Source: Solea solea (Eukaryota > Chordata > Actinopteri > Pleuronectiformes > Soleidae). From it: DNA of 64,000 nucleotides. The notes beneath the pieces were generated by a model. That model was not told where the DNA came from and ran no database searches. It saw nothing but the letters and a program-made list of their open reading frames with translations. Each line of letters begins with the position of its first letter. Position 1 is the first letter of the stretch. Both the position numbers and the translations under genes were made by a program. Below are positions 11,421 to 23,694 of this stretch, piece after piece. The stretch spans positions 7,782,635 to 7,846,634 of the forward strand of contig NC_081153.1 in the NCBI RefSeq assembly GCF_958295425.1, given 5' to 3'.

Positions 11421-12017
11421 AGAACGTCAAAACACACCCATAATAAATTAAAACCCGGTCCGTGGTGTTTAGCGTCAACGTTGTCTATTTAAGCTCCTTC
11501 TAAAAATGATTACTTTCAGTCATAGTGGAGATTGATGGAGTTTTTAAAATCGCTGTAGGTGTAGAGGGTGTAACTCACTGTTGTTGTTTTTCTGGCTTGA
11601 AGCTGCAAAGCTGTGCTCAATTATTCAACTGACGTTCGAGTGTTGAAATAAATTTCGCATTCTTGATGTGAGAGATTTATTATTGCGGATTTTGCAAAGT
11701 TGCAGTTTTTCGACGGCTAAAATCTTCTCCTGAACACTGAGTAAACACACACACACACCCACACACCCCCACCGCTGTATGAGAAAATGATAACACACAC
11801 AAATGTGCTCAGGCTATTTGCAGAGCGAATATGTTGCTGGTCCACACTTGATTTAAGTGGTGGAAATAAATATGTTACCACTCTGAGAAAAGTTTATATA
11901 GATCCAGGATATTAAATAAGTGACGACAAAGCTGCAGTTACAAAAGGGTGTCACTGTGTCCTTGAAGCAGACACTAAAACCTATGCCTGTTTATGTTTCT
12001 AATATCTTAAGAATGTG

Positions 12018-12390
12018 TCTGTGGCCTTTTCCTGTCGTTCCACAGCCTGTTCCAGCTGTAAACTTCTCACTCTCTCACACCAAAAGTCCATAGAGAAAAT
12101 CATCGATTTTTACATCACCGTAAACGGGAGTTGTTGATCCCCTGCTGCCTTTATTACTAAGTTCAAATATGTTATCTTGTGACGTCAGAGTTTGAAAACA
12201 TTTGGTAAGGTTTCTCTCAGTGACACAAACATACTAAACGAGGCAGCAGTAGACCAGTAACGTCCCTGTCCTTGCAAGATAAAAACGCTGATTTTCTCTA
12301 TGGACTTTGGTGTGGGAGAGTGAGATGTTTACAAACTTAAGTTTAGGCTGTCGATGGTGAGATAAAGCAACAAACATATTCTTAACATAT
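12018..12390. mobile_element. Inverted-repeat MITE, copy 1
   Basis: The left arm at 12063-12102 (with ccaaaagtccatagagaaaa) and the right arm at 12289-12325 (with ttttctctatggactttgg) are inverted with few mismatches. The outer tracts (atcttaagaatgtg and ttcttaacatat) also pair roughly. The core contains gttgttgatcccctgctgc and ctcagtgacacaaac, both found again in the copy at 20219-20480. No coding potential beyond a repeat-derived frame. Confidence 0.6.
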
Positions 12391-12829
12391 AGTAGACTAA
12401 AGAATATGTATTTTTCCTCAATGCTTGAATAGCAACCTTTTACTGACCGGTATACAGTAGAGCAACCAATTAGGGTCACCATTGCCTGTTAAAGTTTACC
12501 TTCATATGCCAGATTTCCTCAAGAGAAATGGTGTTAAAATGATGAAGACTAGTATCTCTCAGATTATTTGATTTACTATATGCAGACAGGTTTTTAGTGG
12601 ATTATTGATCAACAACAGTAAATATGTGTTGACAACCCAATTGCCAACCTGCAGGATAGAGCGTTGTGTTTGTCTTAAAGGCTCAGCTGTTGTGATCCAG
12701 TGTTTTGAGGTGTGGTGCTCTGGCATTTAAACCCAACACTGTGTCGTCATCGAGTTTTGGGAATATGATGTGACTTTAAGGAGAACCGTGACTGCGTAAG
12801 TGGGAGTTTTTCATTTTTCCAAAGCTGTG

Positions 12830-13337
12830 AATAAAACAGGATCCACTCAGTGTGTCCTGCCCTAGTTTCTCCAGCAGAAGGAACTTGAATAACCCCGCAC
12901 AGTTCTGTCATTTGTTTTTTCATGGAGGTAGCCATGTGTGTCTGTATCTGGGGTGGAGCGGCGTTTGTGTGTGTGTGATCTACTGCTCTGCCTCAGCTGG
13001 TATCTGTCTTTGTGGTGTACATATACGCCTCTGTGCCTTTAAGAGGAGGGTCTGATATGAATGTGTGTGTTTGGGTATTTCTCAAGCAGAGGAGGGGAGT
13101 GGTGGTGGTCTGGAGTGAAACCTGGGACACACTGTGACTAAGTGTGGGTGAGGAAGAAGGTGGGCACAGACAGAAAGGTGGACACACCACAGCCAGGAAG
13201 GGTTTTTATCAGCAGTGAGGGGGGGAAAAAAAGAGGGTTAGCACAGTGTCAGTGGAAAGTTGAAAGGAAAGTTTGCACACAGAGGGAGGAGGAGAAGAAG
13301 AAGGTGCTCCAACTTTGACTCACTATCAGCCAGACTC
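12830..13337 (+). promoter_or_regulatory. plec: Upstream region and 5' leader of plectin 1f
   Basis: A GC-rising region ends in a purine-rich leader (gggagggaggagaag-like, 13278-13301) just before the 1f start. No clear TATA box is seen. GT runs lie at 12966-12979. The frame continues upstream of the ATG only to a TTG at 13260, which I do not take as a start. Promoter limits are inferred from the position of the coding exon. Confidence 0.4.
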
Positions 13338-13434
13338 ATGTCAGTGCCAATGCCCATGTTTGTGCCAGGCCAGCGGCTGCCAGAGGAGCAGGACTATGTG
13401 CAAGCCTTTGAAAACGTCAGAGAAAAGTATAAAG
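13338..13434 (+). CDS. plec: Plectin isoform 1f first exon (N-terminal tag)
   Basis: The exon has 32 codons plus one base, from the ATG at 13338 to the donor AAAG|GTAACG. Residues 14-32, LPEEQDYVQAFENVREKYK, match mammalian plectin 1f (LPDEQDFIQAYEEVREKYK as I recall it) almost position by position. The dystonin equivalent is more distant. The first 13 residues (M-S-V-P-M-P-M-F-V-P-G-Q-R) are longer than the mammalian start. ATGs at codons 1, 5 and 7 all lack a purine at -3, so the true start is uncertain. In mammals 1f is associated with focal and fibrillar adhesions and muscle. The phase-1 donor is the same as in 1c. The 1188-bp tandem duplication begins 200 bp past the donor. Confidence 0.88.
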
Positions 13435-13633
13435 GTAACGACAGCCCTGCTCGTCTCATCTTTAACTTTACATAATACTGAAACCACAACAACCATGTTT
13501 GAATGGTAGGTGTGAGTGTGTTCATGTACTGTAAATCTGGAATCTGGAATCTGAATTATACCTGCATTTAGATGTAGCAGAAATTATATTTCTATGCTTT
13601 AGAGTCATGGCATGGTGAAACAGTATACAACAT

Positions 13634-14821
13634 GGCAACCAAAACAGTAGCATGATACAAAAAAAAGTTCCAAATAAAAAGTCAATCATTTACCTAACCC
13701 TTTTCAATATATTACAATCATGCCTTTATACATTTATTTGTACAATTAAATATTTCTGCTCCAATGACTACCTTAATTTGTGGTGTATCTATTACCACAA
13801 GGTGGCAGCAGCAGTAGGACGCATTTAGTTAGTGGGAATTTACGAGGTTTCTTGAGTGCATCTTGAAGCTTTAAAGTGATGCACTTTACCAGGATCTTTG
13901 AATGCATCTCGTTAGCTCAACACACTGTGAACCCTGCATTACTTTCACTCCCTAATCCAGATTAAATGTCACATTATTTAAGATTATGTTTTGCTCCTGA
14001 GTAAAAGCTGAAGAAACAAATTCAGGTGCGGGTCTAAATGTCAATTTGGTCTTATATCGTCGTCCTCCCTCGTGCATTATGATAATCGATACGCCAGGGC
14101 AAATATTGAGTTTTTAATTAACAAATTAAGGTGCTCTAAAGTAAACGGTTCCACTCGCCGGGCGTAACTACTTCACGTCTCCCCATGGTGGTGCTACCTG
14201 GCGAAGAAAAGCTACATTAAGAGATGGTCCATCCACGTTCACTATATAGACTTTATGACCTTTGTTCTCTATGTTAATAAATAGAGAAATCCTGCACTTA
14301 ACTTTTCACGATAACGTTTTGTTTTCTTCAGTTAGACAGATATCGCGATGCATCGCTCTATGATTGTCTTGCAATTAGTTGTGTCATGGACCACGTGTCG
14401 TGTTTTGTATTGTATCGGGAGGTACAATCAAGTATGCACGGCTACTTCTTCATAGAGATGAGCAGGTACGATACTCTGTATCATTATTGGTCCGATACTG
14501 GTCAAAATCACATGATTTAATCACTGCTGCTTTCGTCTGAAGTTTATGATTCAGTGTCCAAGTCTGCTGACAACCATCATTTTTAATCACTCAAACATCA
14601 CATTTAAAAACATCATGTTTATATGATGCCCCGGTATGGTACACTTTATTATTTATTGAGAGTTTCACTGACTCTTGCTTCAGAAGCTAAACCTGCACTC
14701 GTTCATCAGAGTTATTTATTGAAATACAACACAGATAAAGTATCTGGATTAAGTTATAGTTAAGTGGCAGGCAGCCTTGTTTAGTTTGACTCTTGTGTGT
14801 GTGTCAGGCTCAGTGACAGCA
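13634..14821. repeat. 1188-bp tandem duplication, copy 1
   Basis: Copy 1 runs from ggcaaccaaaacagtagcat to gtcaggctcagtgacagcag and is followed directly by copy 2 with a constant offset of 1188. Every line I compared was identical between the copies. The unit is ordinary intron: it includes a diverged 'gtacgatactctgtatcatt' repeat of the type seen at 18414 and no coding exon. It lies in the intron just downstream of exon 1f. Confidence 0.9.
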
Positions 14822-16009
14822 GGCAACCAAAACAGTAGCATGATACAAAAAAAAGTTCCAAATAAAAAGTCAATCATTTACCTAACCCTTTTCAATATAT
14901 TACAATCATGCCTTTATACATTTATTTGTACAATTAAATATTTCTGCTCCAATGACTACCTTAATTTGTGGTGTATCTATTACCACAAGGTGGCAGCAGC
15001 AGTAGGACGCATTTAGTTAGTGGGAATTTACGAGGTTTCTTGAGTGCATCTTGAAGCTTTAAAGTGATGCACTTTACCAGGATCTTTGAATGCATCTCGT
15101 TAGCTCAACACACTGTGAACCCTGCATTACTTTCACTCCCTAATCCAGATTAAATGTCACATTATTTAAGATTATGTTTTGCTCCTGAGTAAAAGCTGAA
15201 GAAACAAATTCAGGTGCGGGTCTAAATGTCAATTTGGTCTTATATCGTCGTCCTCCCTCGTGCATTATGATAATCGATACGCCAGGGCAAATATTGAGTT
15301 TTTAATTAACAAATTAAGGTGCTCTAAAGTAAACGGTTCCACTCGCCGGGCGTAACTACTTCACGTCTCCCCATGGTGGTGCTACCTGGCGAAGAAAAGC
15401 TACATTAAGAGATGGTCCATCCACGTTCACTATATAGACTTTATGACCTTTGTTCTCTATGTTAATAAATAGAGAAATCCTGCACTTAACTTTTCACGAT
15501 AACGTTTTGTTTTCTTCAGTTAGACAGATATCGCGATGCATCGCTCTATGATTGTCTTGCAATTAGTTGTGTCATGGACCACGTGTCGTGTTTTGTATTG
15601 TATCGGGAGGTACAATCAAGTATGCACGGCTACTTCTTCATAGAGATGAGCAGGTACGATACTCTGTATCATTATTGGTCCGATACTGGTCAAAATCACA
15701 TGATTTAATCACTGCTGCTTTCGTCTGAAGTTTATGATTCAGTGTCCAAGTCTGCTGACAACCATCATTTTTAATCACTCAAACATCACATTTAAAAACA
15801 TCATGTTTATATGATGCCCCGGTATGGTACACTTTATTATTTATTGAGAGTTTCACTGACTCTTGCTTCAGAAGCTAAACCTGCACTCGTTCATCAGAGT
15901 TATTTATTGAAATACAACACAGATAAAGTATCTGGATTAAGTTATAGTTAAGTGGCAGGCAGCCTTGTTTAGTTTGACTCTTGTGTGTGTGTCAGGCTCA
16001 GTGACAGCA
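14822..16009. repeat. 1188-bp tandem duplication, copy 2
   Basis: Second copy of the unit at 13634; identity runs to about 16011, where the sequence leaves the repeat as caggtgagttatg. The junction shares only two G residues with the flank. With no visible divergence this is either a recent duplication or an assembly artefact. Confidence 0.9.
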
Positions 16010-16156
16010 GGTGAGTTATGACAACATCTGGAGGTAGTTTGTGCTGTAGGACACCAGCAGACTGGAGCAGCTGTGCTCCACTTTTCCTACATTTACAGTA
16101 GAGCATAAGTGAAGAGGGATCTCTCTGAGTCATGAGTGGTTTCAGGCTCTGTAATC

Positions 16157-16184
16157 TGTGTGTGTGTGTGTGTGTGTGTGTGTG
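16157..16184. repeat. (TG)n microsatellite
   Basis: Fourteen TG dinucleotides follow gtaatc just downstream of the tandem duplication. Confidence 0.9.
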
Positions 16185-16559
16185 ACTGTGTCAGGATAAA
16201 GCAGGACTGTGTTGCTGCAGCAACAGCTTGGACGTTCAGCAGAATCTCTGGATATGCTGTGAAAACAAAACTATTTCAAATTGATTTGACTTTTTTTGTT
16301 TTAAGAGAGAAATCTGCCAATGGGGTGAGCAAATTTTGCTTGGCCAGATTTCCTAAAACTATCTTGTGAATCTAATCCAACCACTTCAAGACTGTAATGT
16401 GCCCTAAAACTGGAAAAAAAACAACTTCTTGTGCATATCATAAGCAAAGTAATTCTGTCAGGTAAAAAAAAATATTTTACTTAAAATGACTGATACTGTT
16501 CTTGATTAAGCTGAATTTATACCACACACCAATGATTTACTTCTGCAGTGAACCAATCC

Positions 16560-16715
16560 CTTATAACACAGCAGTCATCAACACACAATCCACAAATCCT
16601 GCACTTGGGGAACAATGAGAGCTGCACTTTAGCCTTTGACTTGTCCCACGATTCAAACCAGCATCTCACTGCTGATAAGCCCAGTTCCCTTCCACTTGGC
16701 CAGAGGCTGCCCGTA
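16560..16715 (-). mobile_element. tRNA-derived SINE
   Basis: Read on the - strand, an A-box-like TGGCCAAGTGG (16692-16702) is followed at tRNA-like distance by a B-box-like GGTTTGAATC (16650-16659). The downstream body cattgttccccaagtgcagg resembles the body of common teleost SINEs. This is a retroposon promoter and not a functional tRNA: the acceptor stem does not close and there is no good anticodon arm. Confidence 0.6.
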
Positions 16716-17291
16716 ACACGGAGAAGAACAATTAGCAATAAAAGCTTAGGACAAAACCCACTTTCTTCAAAAGCCAAGAGTACATCAGTCTTCTTATTGT
16801 AGGATTGTCTTTATCAGACAACACAACACGGCTCTTAAAGTCTAAAAGTTTAATTACATTCTTAAAGGGCGTATTGCATCAAAAATGTAGTTTAGTTGTT
16901 TAGTCATAAATGTATTAGTTTGATGTGATAGTAAGGGCTAAAGCAGGTGACCAGTGAGAGAACCAAAGGGCCGGACTTTTTCAATTCAAACACACATTTT
17001 CCTCCAAAGCAGTTGCCTCCTGTGAGTGAGTGAGTGAATGAATGAATGAATGAATGAATGAAGTTCCTGCTGTGACTCTCTTGTACCAGTCTGGTGCCAT
17101 GTCCGTGTCCTCAAGGCCTCACTTCCTGTTGCTTCTTCTTTTACAGTTGATTTGTGACGGGGGGAAAAAGCTCTTTTTTTTTTGATTTTTCTACCAAGAA
17201 GGTCTGTGTGTGTCTGTAGAAGGAAAGTGCTTTTTTTAATCTGTATCAGCTTTTTCTTTCTGTACAATCTTTTTTTTTAAGTTGATGTTTG

Positions 17292-17480
17292 ACAGGGTTC
17301 CCACGGGTCCTTGAAATCCTTGAAAGTTTGTCAATTTGAAAAAGAACCAAAACTTTCAAGGCCCCTTGAAAGACCCTGCCCACATTGAGGAGGTACTTTG
17401 AAGTAATGGAAAAACAACATGCCTGATACCAAACCAAGCAGAGCCGAGTAATGCTAGAATGTGCATAATGGAAAAGTGAA
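17292..17480. repeat. Two repeat relics: CCTTGAAAG type and 'attatacagttctag' type
   Basis: gggttcccacgggtccttg, ccttgaaagtttg, then inverted ctttcaaggcc...ccttgaaagaccctg form one relic (17292-17378). The following ggaggtacttt...aatgctagaatgtgcataatgg is a diverged copy of the foldback family at 43066-43442. The first type recurs at about 18690-18760. Confidence 0.5.
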
Positions 17481-18413
17481 AATATGACTGTTACACATGA
17501 AGGCTAACTCTGTGCTCATGCACTAGTGTGTCAACCCAATCATTGGGAAACACTGAAACGTATAAAAATAGCCTCTCATATACAACTTGTGGTGCAACTT
17601 GGAAGCTAAATTAGCTTGTTATTCTCCGTCAGCAGCTCCTCCACACGCAGGATCCCATGTCACGCAAATAGAACGTCTAGTTATTCCTGTTGCAGCTGTC
17701 GCTTGAGCGCCGTAATTTACAGCAGCAGGTGAAATTCGGCTTCCTGTGCGGATGATCAAGTGTATTTGCGTGGCTCATTGTGTCGCTGTTATTATAGCAA
17801 CTGAACAAGGTCTAATAGTGTAAAACATGCAGCTCTGCTTTAAATACTGCTCTGCACAGTTATCCCTGGAGTTTACTCTGTCACTCTGCGAGTTATTCTA
17901 AGACATACTTAAAGGACGTGGTGACATTTAGCCGCATATGATGTTGCTGATTAAAGTTAGAAGAAAATAATCTTTTCCTACTGCAAGTGTAGCATCCAGT
18001 GTTGGATTTCTCTGTGTGGAAAAAGGCTCCTGAGGTTTTTACTAGTATTGTCCAGGTTTGGCTGCAGTGTTCATTTTTTCCCATGGAAATGAATGGAAAA
18101 TCAGAAATAATGAGGCAGGAACGTAGCAGGGCGGACAGACCTTGGAAAAGACGCCCACAAAAACAAAACAACAAAAAAAACAAAAACAGTACAACCACCT
18201 ACGCTTACTAACGACTCCAGTGACCTCGCCTCAGGCTTGGGTGACCTTTTTACCAAGGCCTAACTTTCTGTTAGTTTTGCATTCTTCCAGGAATTTGAAC
18301 TCACTTTCTGCCAAAAAACTCTATAATTGACTTTTAAATCTAGTATATGATAGACAAAAAAGGATACAATTCCTTGCTTTGTTGATGTTAAACTGCAAAC
18401 ATATAAGCAGGGT

Positions 18414-18760
18414 TCCCACTACGGATGGCACCGTATCAGTTTTTGGTGTCCAATACCGATAACGATATCACAAACTTCAGTTCAGTCAGATTTGAGATCT
18501 TTTTATATCTTTTAGATGACTGATGACTGATATTTCTCCAACTGTGCAACAAATATTCTTCCCCCCAAAGAAGAAATAAACGGTCCACGACATGACTCAG
18601 CTAAAATGCTGTTACACCGATATTCAATCCAGTGATTTTGACCAGTATCTGACCAATAATGAGTATTGTATCGGCTCATCCCTTGTCCCCATGGGTCCTT
18701 AAAAACCTTGAAAGTGTGTGAATTGAAAAAAAAATTCAAGGCTCTGTAAAAGTTTATTAA
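18414..18760. repeat. ACCGATA-rich element plus CCTTGAAAG relic
   Basis: The left side has caataccgataacgatatcac, the right side gaccaataatgagtattgta. These recur in the same order at about 56960-57240, so this is a dispersed element with AT-rich, partly inverted ends. A CCTTGAAAG relic abuts it at about 18685-18760. Confidence 0.5.
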
Positions 18761-19679
18761 AATCACCCTAAATAGACATGGATTATTAAAAGTGCTTGAA
18801 TTGTGTGCAAGAAAGAAGTTAAGTTGATATTTAGATAAATGTCTCCTTTGTTTGTTACGACGCCACCTACTGTGCCATGTCCTGCGTTACTTGATGTACA
18901 TAGTCTAGGCCTACGCTGAACAAACATCAAGTCGTAATTACTAGCGGTGTTTTGAACACTGTCTCTGTTTGCCGTTGATGTGAGATTCCATGCAGAACAA
19001 TGAGCGAGTGACGTTAAGCAAGAGAGAGCAAATTATATGTTGTCTGGGAAATGAAAATTCCAAGATCTCCGTGTCACCAAAGAAAATTACAAAGACTGAC
19101 TTTGACAAAGGTCCTAGAAAGTCTTTGAAAAGTCCAAGACGGTGTCGGAACCCTGAATTTATAAATAAACTGAAATCAAAAAACACAATAGTTAAGAGTG
19201 TTGGCTCTCAGGTGAATCTTTATTAGGTTTCACTATAGACAATGACATCAGTGTGTTTTTGTGCTGATCTCATCTGTTTGCTTTCCAATTAGAATTGAAT
19301 CTTCAATGTCAATACAGAATGTTCAAAATGTACAACAGAATTGAGGGCAGTCCTACATTGCAGCATTTATATACAGTATTTACAAAAAGTCAATATATAC
19401 AGTATATTATATATATATATATAATATATGTATTTAAGATTTTGTGTAAGTTTGAAGTGGATTATAAATTTGAAATCATGCACAAAATCTAAAATGGCTG
19501 ACTTCCTGTTGTTTGTAGCCAGTAACTCAAATTTTCCTCTCGGGGCAGCTTGGCATAATATACTTTTCCACCAGTGTTCATAAAGCTGGCTCATTCCTGC
19601 TGCGTGATGTTCCTGAACACAGTGCGACTCACGGTATGACACTGCTCTCACAGTCACTTTATGAGGACTTTAATGGTTA

Positions 19680-19957
19680 GGTTTCAACATGTAGTAGGTT
19701 GGGTTAATGTCTCTGGGAAACGTAGGTTAGGGTTAGGACAGTAGTAGTTATGGTTAAGATAAGAGTAAGTCTCCAGGAAATACATGAAAGTCAGTCAAGT
19801 ATAATGTCATCTGAAGTCCTGGAAACCAGACTGTGTGTGTGACCTTTTCTGGCATAATCACTGACCTCATCAGGACCAGTCGTCTTCATGGAGACCTGGT
19901 CCTAATGAGACAGAACCTCACTTCAGAGGAACTGGTTAAATTTAGGGCTAGTATTTG

Positions 19958-19994
<37 letters not shown>
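19680..19994. repeat. GGTTAGG-type repeat fragment and (GT)n
   Basis: The gttgggttaatg and gtaggttagggttagg fragments and the following tail resemble the repeats at 2340-3290. A GT dinucleotide run of 34 bp ends the block (19961-19994). Confidence 0.6.
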
Positions 19995-20002
<8 letters not shown>

Positions 20003-20218
20003 TATGTTGTGTAACTCTGTGCTGAGGGGGCGTGTCCACGCTTCACTTCCAGTATTTGCCTCAGATCAGTTTCATGGAACTTGACCTCATATTCAAAAAT
20101 AGTAATAGTCTTTGAGGTATGTGTGCACCTTGTGCTCTTAGAAACTTCCACACTCCACACTCCTCATATCCTGGTTGTTAGATAACTTCTAACTTATTCT
20201 ACAATGTCGTGTCTCTTT

Positions 20219-20480
20219 GTAAACCCCCTGTACTTCCAACACCAAAGAGTCCAAAGAGAAAATGAAAGATTTCACATCCCAGCGCACGGGGGCTGTTGAT
20301 CCACTGCTGCTTCCATCAGTTTGTTCAAATGTTGTATTTTATGACTTTGCCGTTTGAAATCCTTTGTTATGATTTACCTCAGTGACACAAACTTACCAAA
20401 ATGTGACTGCACTACACCAGCAGCTCCTTTGTGTTCCCTTATTTTCAATATGGACTTTGGTTCAGGAGAGTGAGCGGTTT
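20219..20480. mobile_element. Inverted-repeat MITE, copy 2
   Basis: It shares with the element at 12018-12390 the left-end block gtccaaagagaaaat, the core gggggctgttgatccactgc, ctcagtgacacaaacttac and the right-end caatatggactttgg...ggagagtgag. The two copies have diverged, so they are old insertions of one family. Confidence 0.6.
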
Positions 20481-21360
20481 AGAAAATGTTGTTTTGAGTT
20501 GGTGAAGGTTGTTTAACAGCAAGCTTTTGACTGAAATACAGGGTTAGGGTTATGGAGGGGGGGCTAGGGTTATCTTTAAGTGATATATTTGTTGCATTTC
20601 TCCTGATATCTCTTGCATTTCTTATCCCAACACTGACAATGTTGGCTCAGATCACACTGGTGTCTTAAATAAGTCACCTGCCCGGTTTGGGGCCTGCAAC
20701 ACAAACTGTTTGCACAGTTTTTCTGATTAAAAGACAAACAAGCAGGCGTATTTTCCTTGCATTTATAGATATATCAATATTATCATTACTCTTCTATTGG
20801 CATAGAAAAAAAAGCCTTCTTTATTTTATCATGACAAGTGTTTCCTTTCTCTCTGTGCATGATCATAAAACATGGTTTTTGCACCTTTTAAACTACATGG
20901 ACACGGTCCAAACGTCTCTTGACTGTGTGTGTCCAGTCTCATTGTGACAGTGGACGCACTCGTAAATTATCTCCACGTATGTTCACACCTCGTCTCCATC
21001 CCACAGCGGCGCTGAGCACAAACAGAGCAGCTCAGTGAAGTGTAGACGAGAGCAGCGGCATCAGCAGAATCTTCACACTCGTCCGATACTTCACATGAGT
21101 TTGTGAGACCACCTGTTTGGTCTCCGTTTGTTGCTGAAACATTCGTACAGCGTCTTTACAGCCAAACTCACCCTGAAATGTTTTGTTTTCTTTTTAATTA
21201 TGATTTAATTATGATGTCTACAGTTTATGACAATATATTTATCTAAAATTGAAATATTGCGATTTGAAAATATTCTAATAATAATATTGTGATTTTAATA
21301 CAATTTCACTTTTTTTTAGCTCTACGTGCAAAAAACTCTGGACCTTTAACCTTATATACA

Positions 21361-21622
21361 GTAGCTGCGACTAATGATTACTCTGATAATCAAATAATCT
21401 ATTTACTATGTTGTCCATTAATGGATCATTTGTTATGTTCTTCTGGGTTTACCCAACAAGCCAAATTTATTCAGTTTTTCTTTCTTATTTGGACAAAGAA
21501 ACTAGAAAATATTCATATTTAAGGAGCTGAAAAAACAGAAATCTGGTTTTAATTCCAGAAAAAAAAACTCAATGTTTGCAATTAATGTAGTAATCATTTA
21601 ATAATCAATGAATCGTTGCAGC
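21361..21622. mobile_element. hAT-like element (ATTAATCG family)
   Basis: Ends are roughly inverted: gtagctgcgactaatgatta at the left and taatcaatgaatcgttgcag at the right, with the internal tttcttatttggacaaagaa and aggagctgaaaaa blocks of the same family as 10542-10799. Confidence 0.55.
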
Positions 21623-22559
21623 TCAAAGTTAAAATTATTGGATTTATAATCAAATCACTAAATAATTCATACAAACCACTACTACTACTAATAATAATAA
21701 TCTCTTCCTGTTGAAATGCTGTGTTAATCTCTTAATTTGTGTTACTATAATAATTAAATATAATTAAACAGGTTGATTTATTACTATTCATAATAACCTC
21801 GGGTGATTTGTCAACATGATGTTGGTGTTTACTTTCCCACAGTGTTCGGAGACACTGGAGTCTCACACTCAGTCCATGGTTTGTCCTGCAGGACACTGAC
21901 TGGTCACTGAGACACTATGACAAATGTCTTTGTAATCTGACTGTGAGGATGATGTCACCAGCGGGGATGTTTCAGTCTCCTCCTGGATACTTCGTCTCTG
22001 AACAGTCATTCGCGGTTTGTAGCATTGAATTTCTCTTTAAGGAGGGGCCGGATGTTCATTGATCGGTCCGGTGCAAATGGTCAGTAACAGCCATTAATCT
22101 GACTGGTGTGACTGATGAACGCGATGTCACCCGTTGGATTATAAACTGATGTTTTGATGTCTTGCAATTTTGTCCACTGTTTTAAGGAGACTATATCATA
22201 ATGAGGGGGTGGAGCTGGGTATGAAACGAGGGGTGGGGCGTGCAGAGAGTGTGAGGACCACCACTCGCGTCTCAAAGAAAGGAGAAGGCGGTTGGGTGAA
22301 CAAACTTTGAGCTGTAGTCGAGAACTTTTGAATTGTGTGTGAGAGCTTTGGACGGCGATAAAGAAGAATGCGACTGAGGAGATGAGAGGAACTGCGATAG
22401 AGAAGTTTGACCTGTGAAGAGCAGCATTACACCTCTCAGTGTTGAGCCTACTGGGAATTATGAAGCCATGTTTCCACCGAGTGGAAACATCATACAAACA
22501 TCTCATACAAAGCTTGAGATTAGTCTCTAGTTGAGACAAACGAGCTGTATGACGGGACA

Positions 22560-22800
22560 GCCCACGCCCCACCAATGGGACCATGTTTTACAAAATGGAG
22601 GCCACGTTGTGTTGAAAACCTCAAACTCGTGATTGAGACCAAAACCTCCTCAGGCAAATGTTTATTGATGTTATAAATGAGACGTGCAGTCGGATCATTT
22701 TCTCATAGACTTGTGTGCAAACCAGTAGAATCGCCCCCCTGATGGCCATTTCAAAGAATATAAGTTTGAAGCATGTGTACATTGGCTTTACTCTCCAGAT
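22560..22800 (+). repeat. Dispersed teleost repeat (ACAAAATGGAGGCCAC type)
   Basis: The series acaaaatggaggccac, gacgtgcagtcggatcattt, tctcatagacttgtgtg, gtagaatcgcccccctga and attggctttactctccaga follows a repeat widespread in teleost introns. The 167-codon - strand frame at 22081-22584 runs up to and into it and is not taken as a gene. Confidence 0.45.
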
Positions 22801-23621
22801 TTACGATACTACATTCATCATTTCTAAACAGATCTTGATCATGTCCCTCAGCCTGAGCATGTGTGTGTCACAGTGTGGGAGGATCCAGATTCCTGGCCTA
22901 GCTCTGGTCCTGGCATGTGGAACAATGGTGCTAACACCCTGGTTCTGGCTCGCTGCACTGAACCACGTTAATGCCAGGAATGTTAGTCGTGAGCTGGCTG
23001 GCACTGGCTCAGTTTTTGTCTGCAGGAGTTCCCAGCTTTGAGAGGCAGAGTGACATATTCCATAGAGCCAGGCCCCACTGGCCCCCCACAACACTCATAG
23101 ATCTGGTCTTAAGTTTTCATCGAACTTTTGAGCCAAGAAACAAAATTTCTATCTCTCCATGAAACTCTTTATCTTTTTCTCTCTACATCGTCTTTTGTGT
23201 TTGTTTTCTCTTTTTCAGACTCCTACTATTTTTTTTGCTTTGCAGCATAGGCTGCAAAGCAACCTTTTAGGTTCTAAACAAAAGTATGCAACATCCGTTT
23301 CCCGCTCAACGCGCTCTCATTGTTTATTGTGGGGTTCTGCTCACGCCCCCAATCACTGTTCAGTCATAAAAATCGGGAAGATTCGGATGCGTCCGATGGC
23401 GTTAAAATCACGTCTGTTAATCCCTCACACTACAGGATAATTCGGCCAGATAATCGGTGATGGACAGTTGAGTGACTTTTATATCAGGGTGTGGTCGTAG
23501 CAAACAGGTTATTTTTAGCATGTGACAGCTGAGCTGACTTGTTGTCTGTTTGTTAATGGGCTGCAACAACTGCACACAGAGTTTGATGTCACTGTAATGA
23601 ATAAAGATAGACCCACATTTA

Positions 23622-23694
23622 TCTCCTCCTCCTACTCTTCCTCTTCCTCTTCCTCTTCCTCCTCCTCCTCCTCCTCCTCCTCCTCCTCCTCCCT
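23622..23694. repeat. (TCC)n/(TCTTCC)n simple repeat
   Basis: About 70 bp of pyrimidine triplets. It gives a poly-serine frame on the + strand and a glycine/arginine frame on the - strand, neither a gene. Confidence 0.9.

Larger units (their letters stand above)
7227..12829. other. Intron between 1c and the 1f promoter
   Basis: No gene recognised. It holds a TTAA-type element (7801-8076), a CAG run at about 8335, a long TA palindromic microsatellite (9583-9717), an hAT-like element (10542-10799), a SINE-like fragment (about 11300-11420) and an inverted-repeat element (about 12018-12390). The + frame at 8275-8574 and the - frame at 12234-12482 show no family features; the latter is inside the inverted-repeat element. 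Confidence 0.6.

Noticed and set aside
13260..13337. N-terminal extension of exon 1f by 26 residues
   Set aside because: It would begin at a TTG, not an ATG; the conserved 1f block begins after 13338.
16645..16715. Functional tRNA gene on the - strand
   Set aside because: A- and B-box-like motifs are present, but the stems do not pair and the tail is a SINE body.
22081..22584. 167-codon - strand reading frame
   Set aside because: No recognisable domain; it runs into a dispersed repeat; no splice or promoter context.
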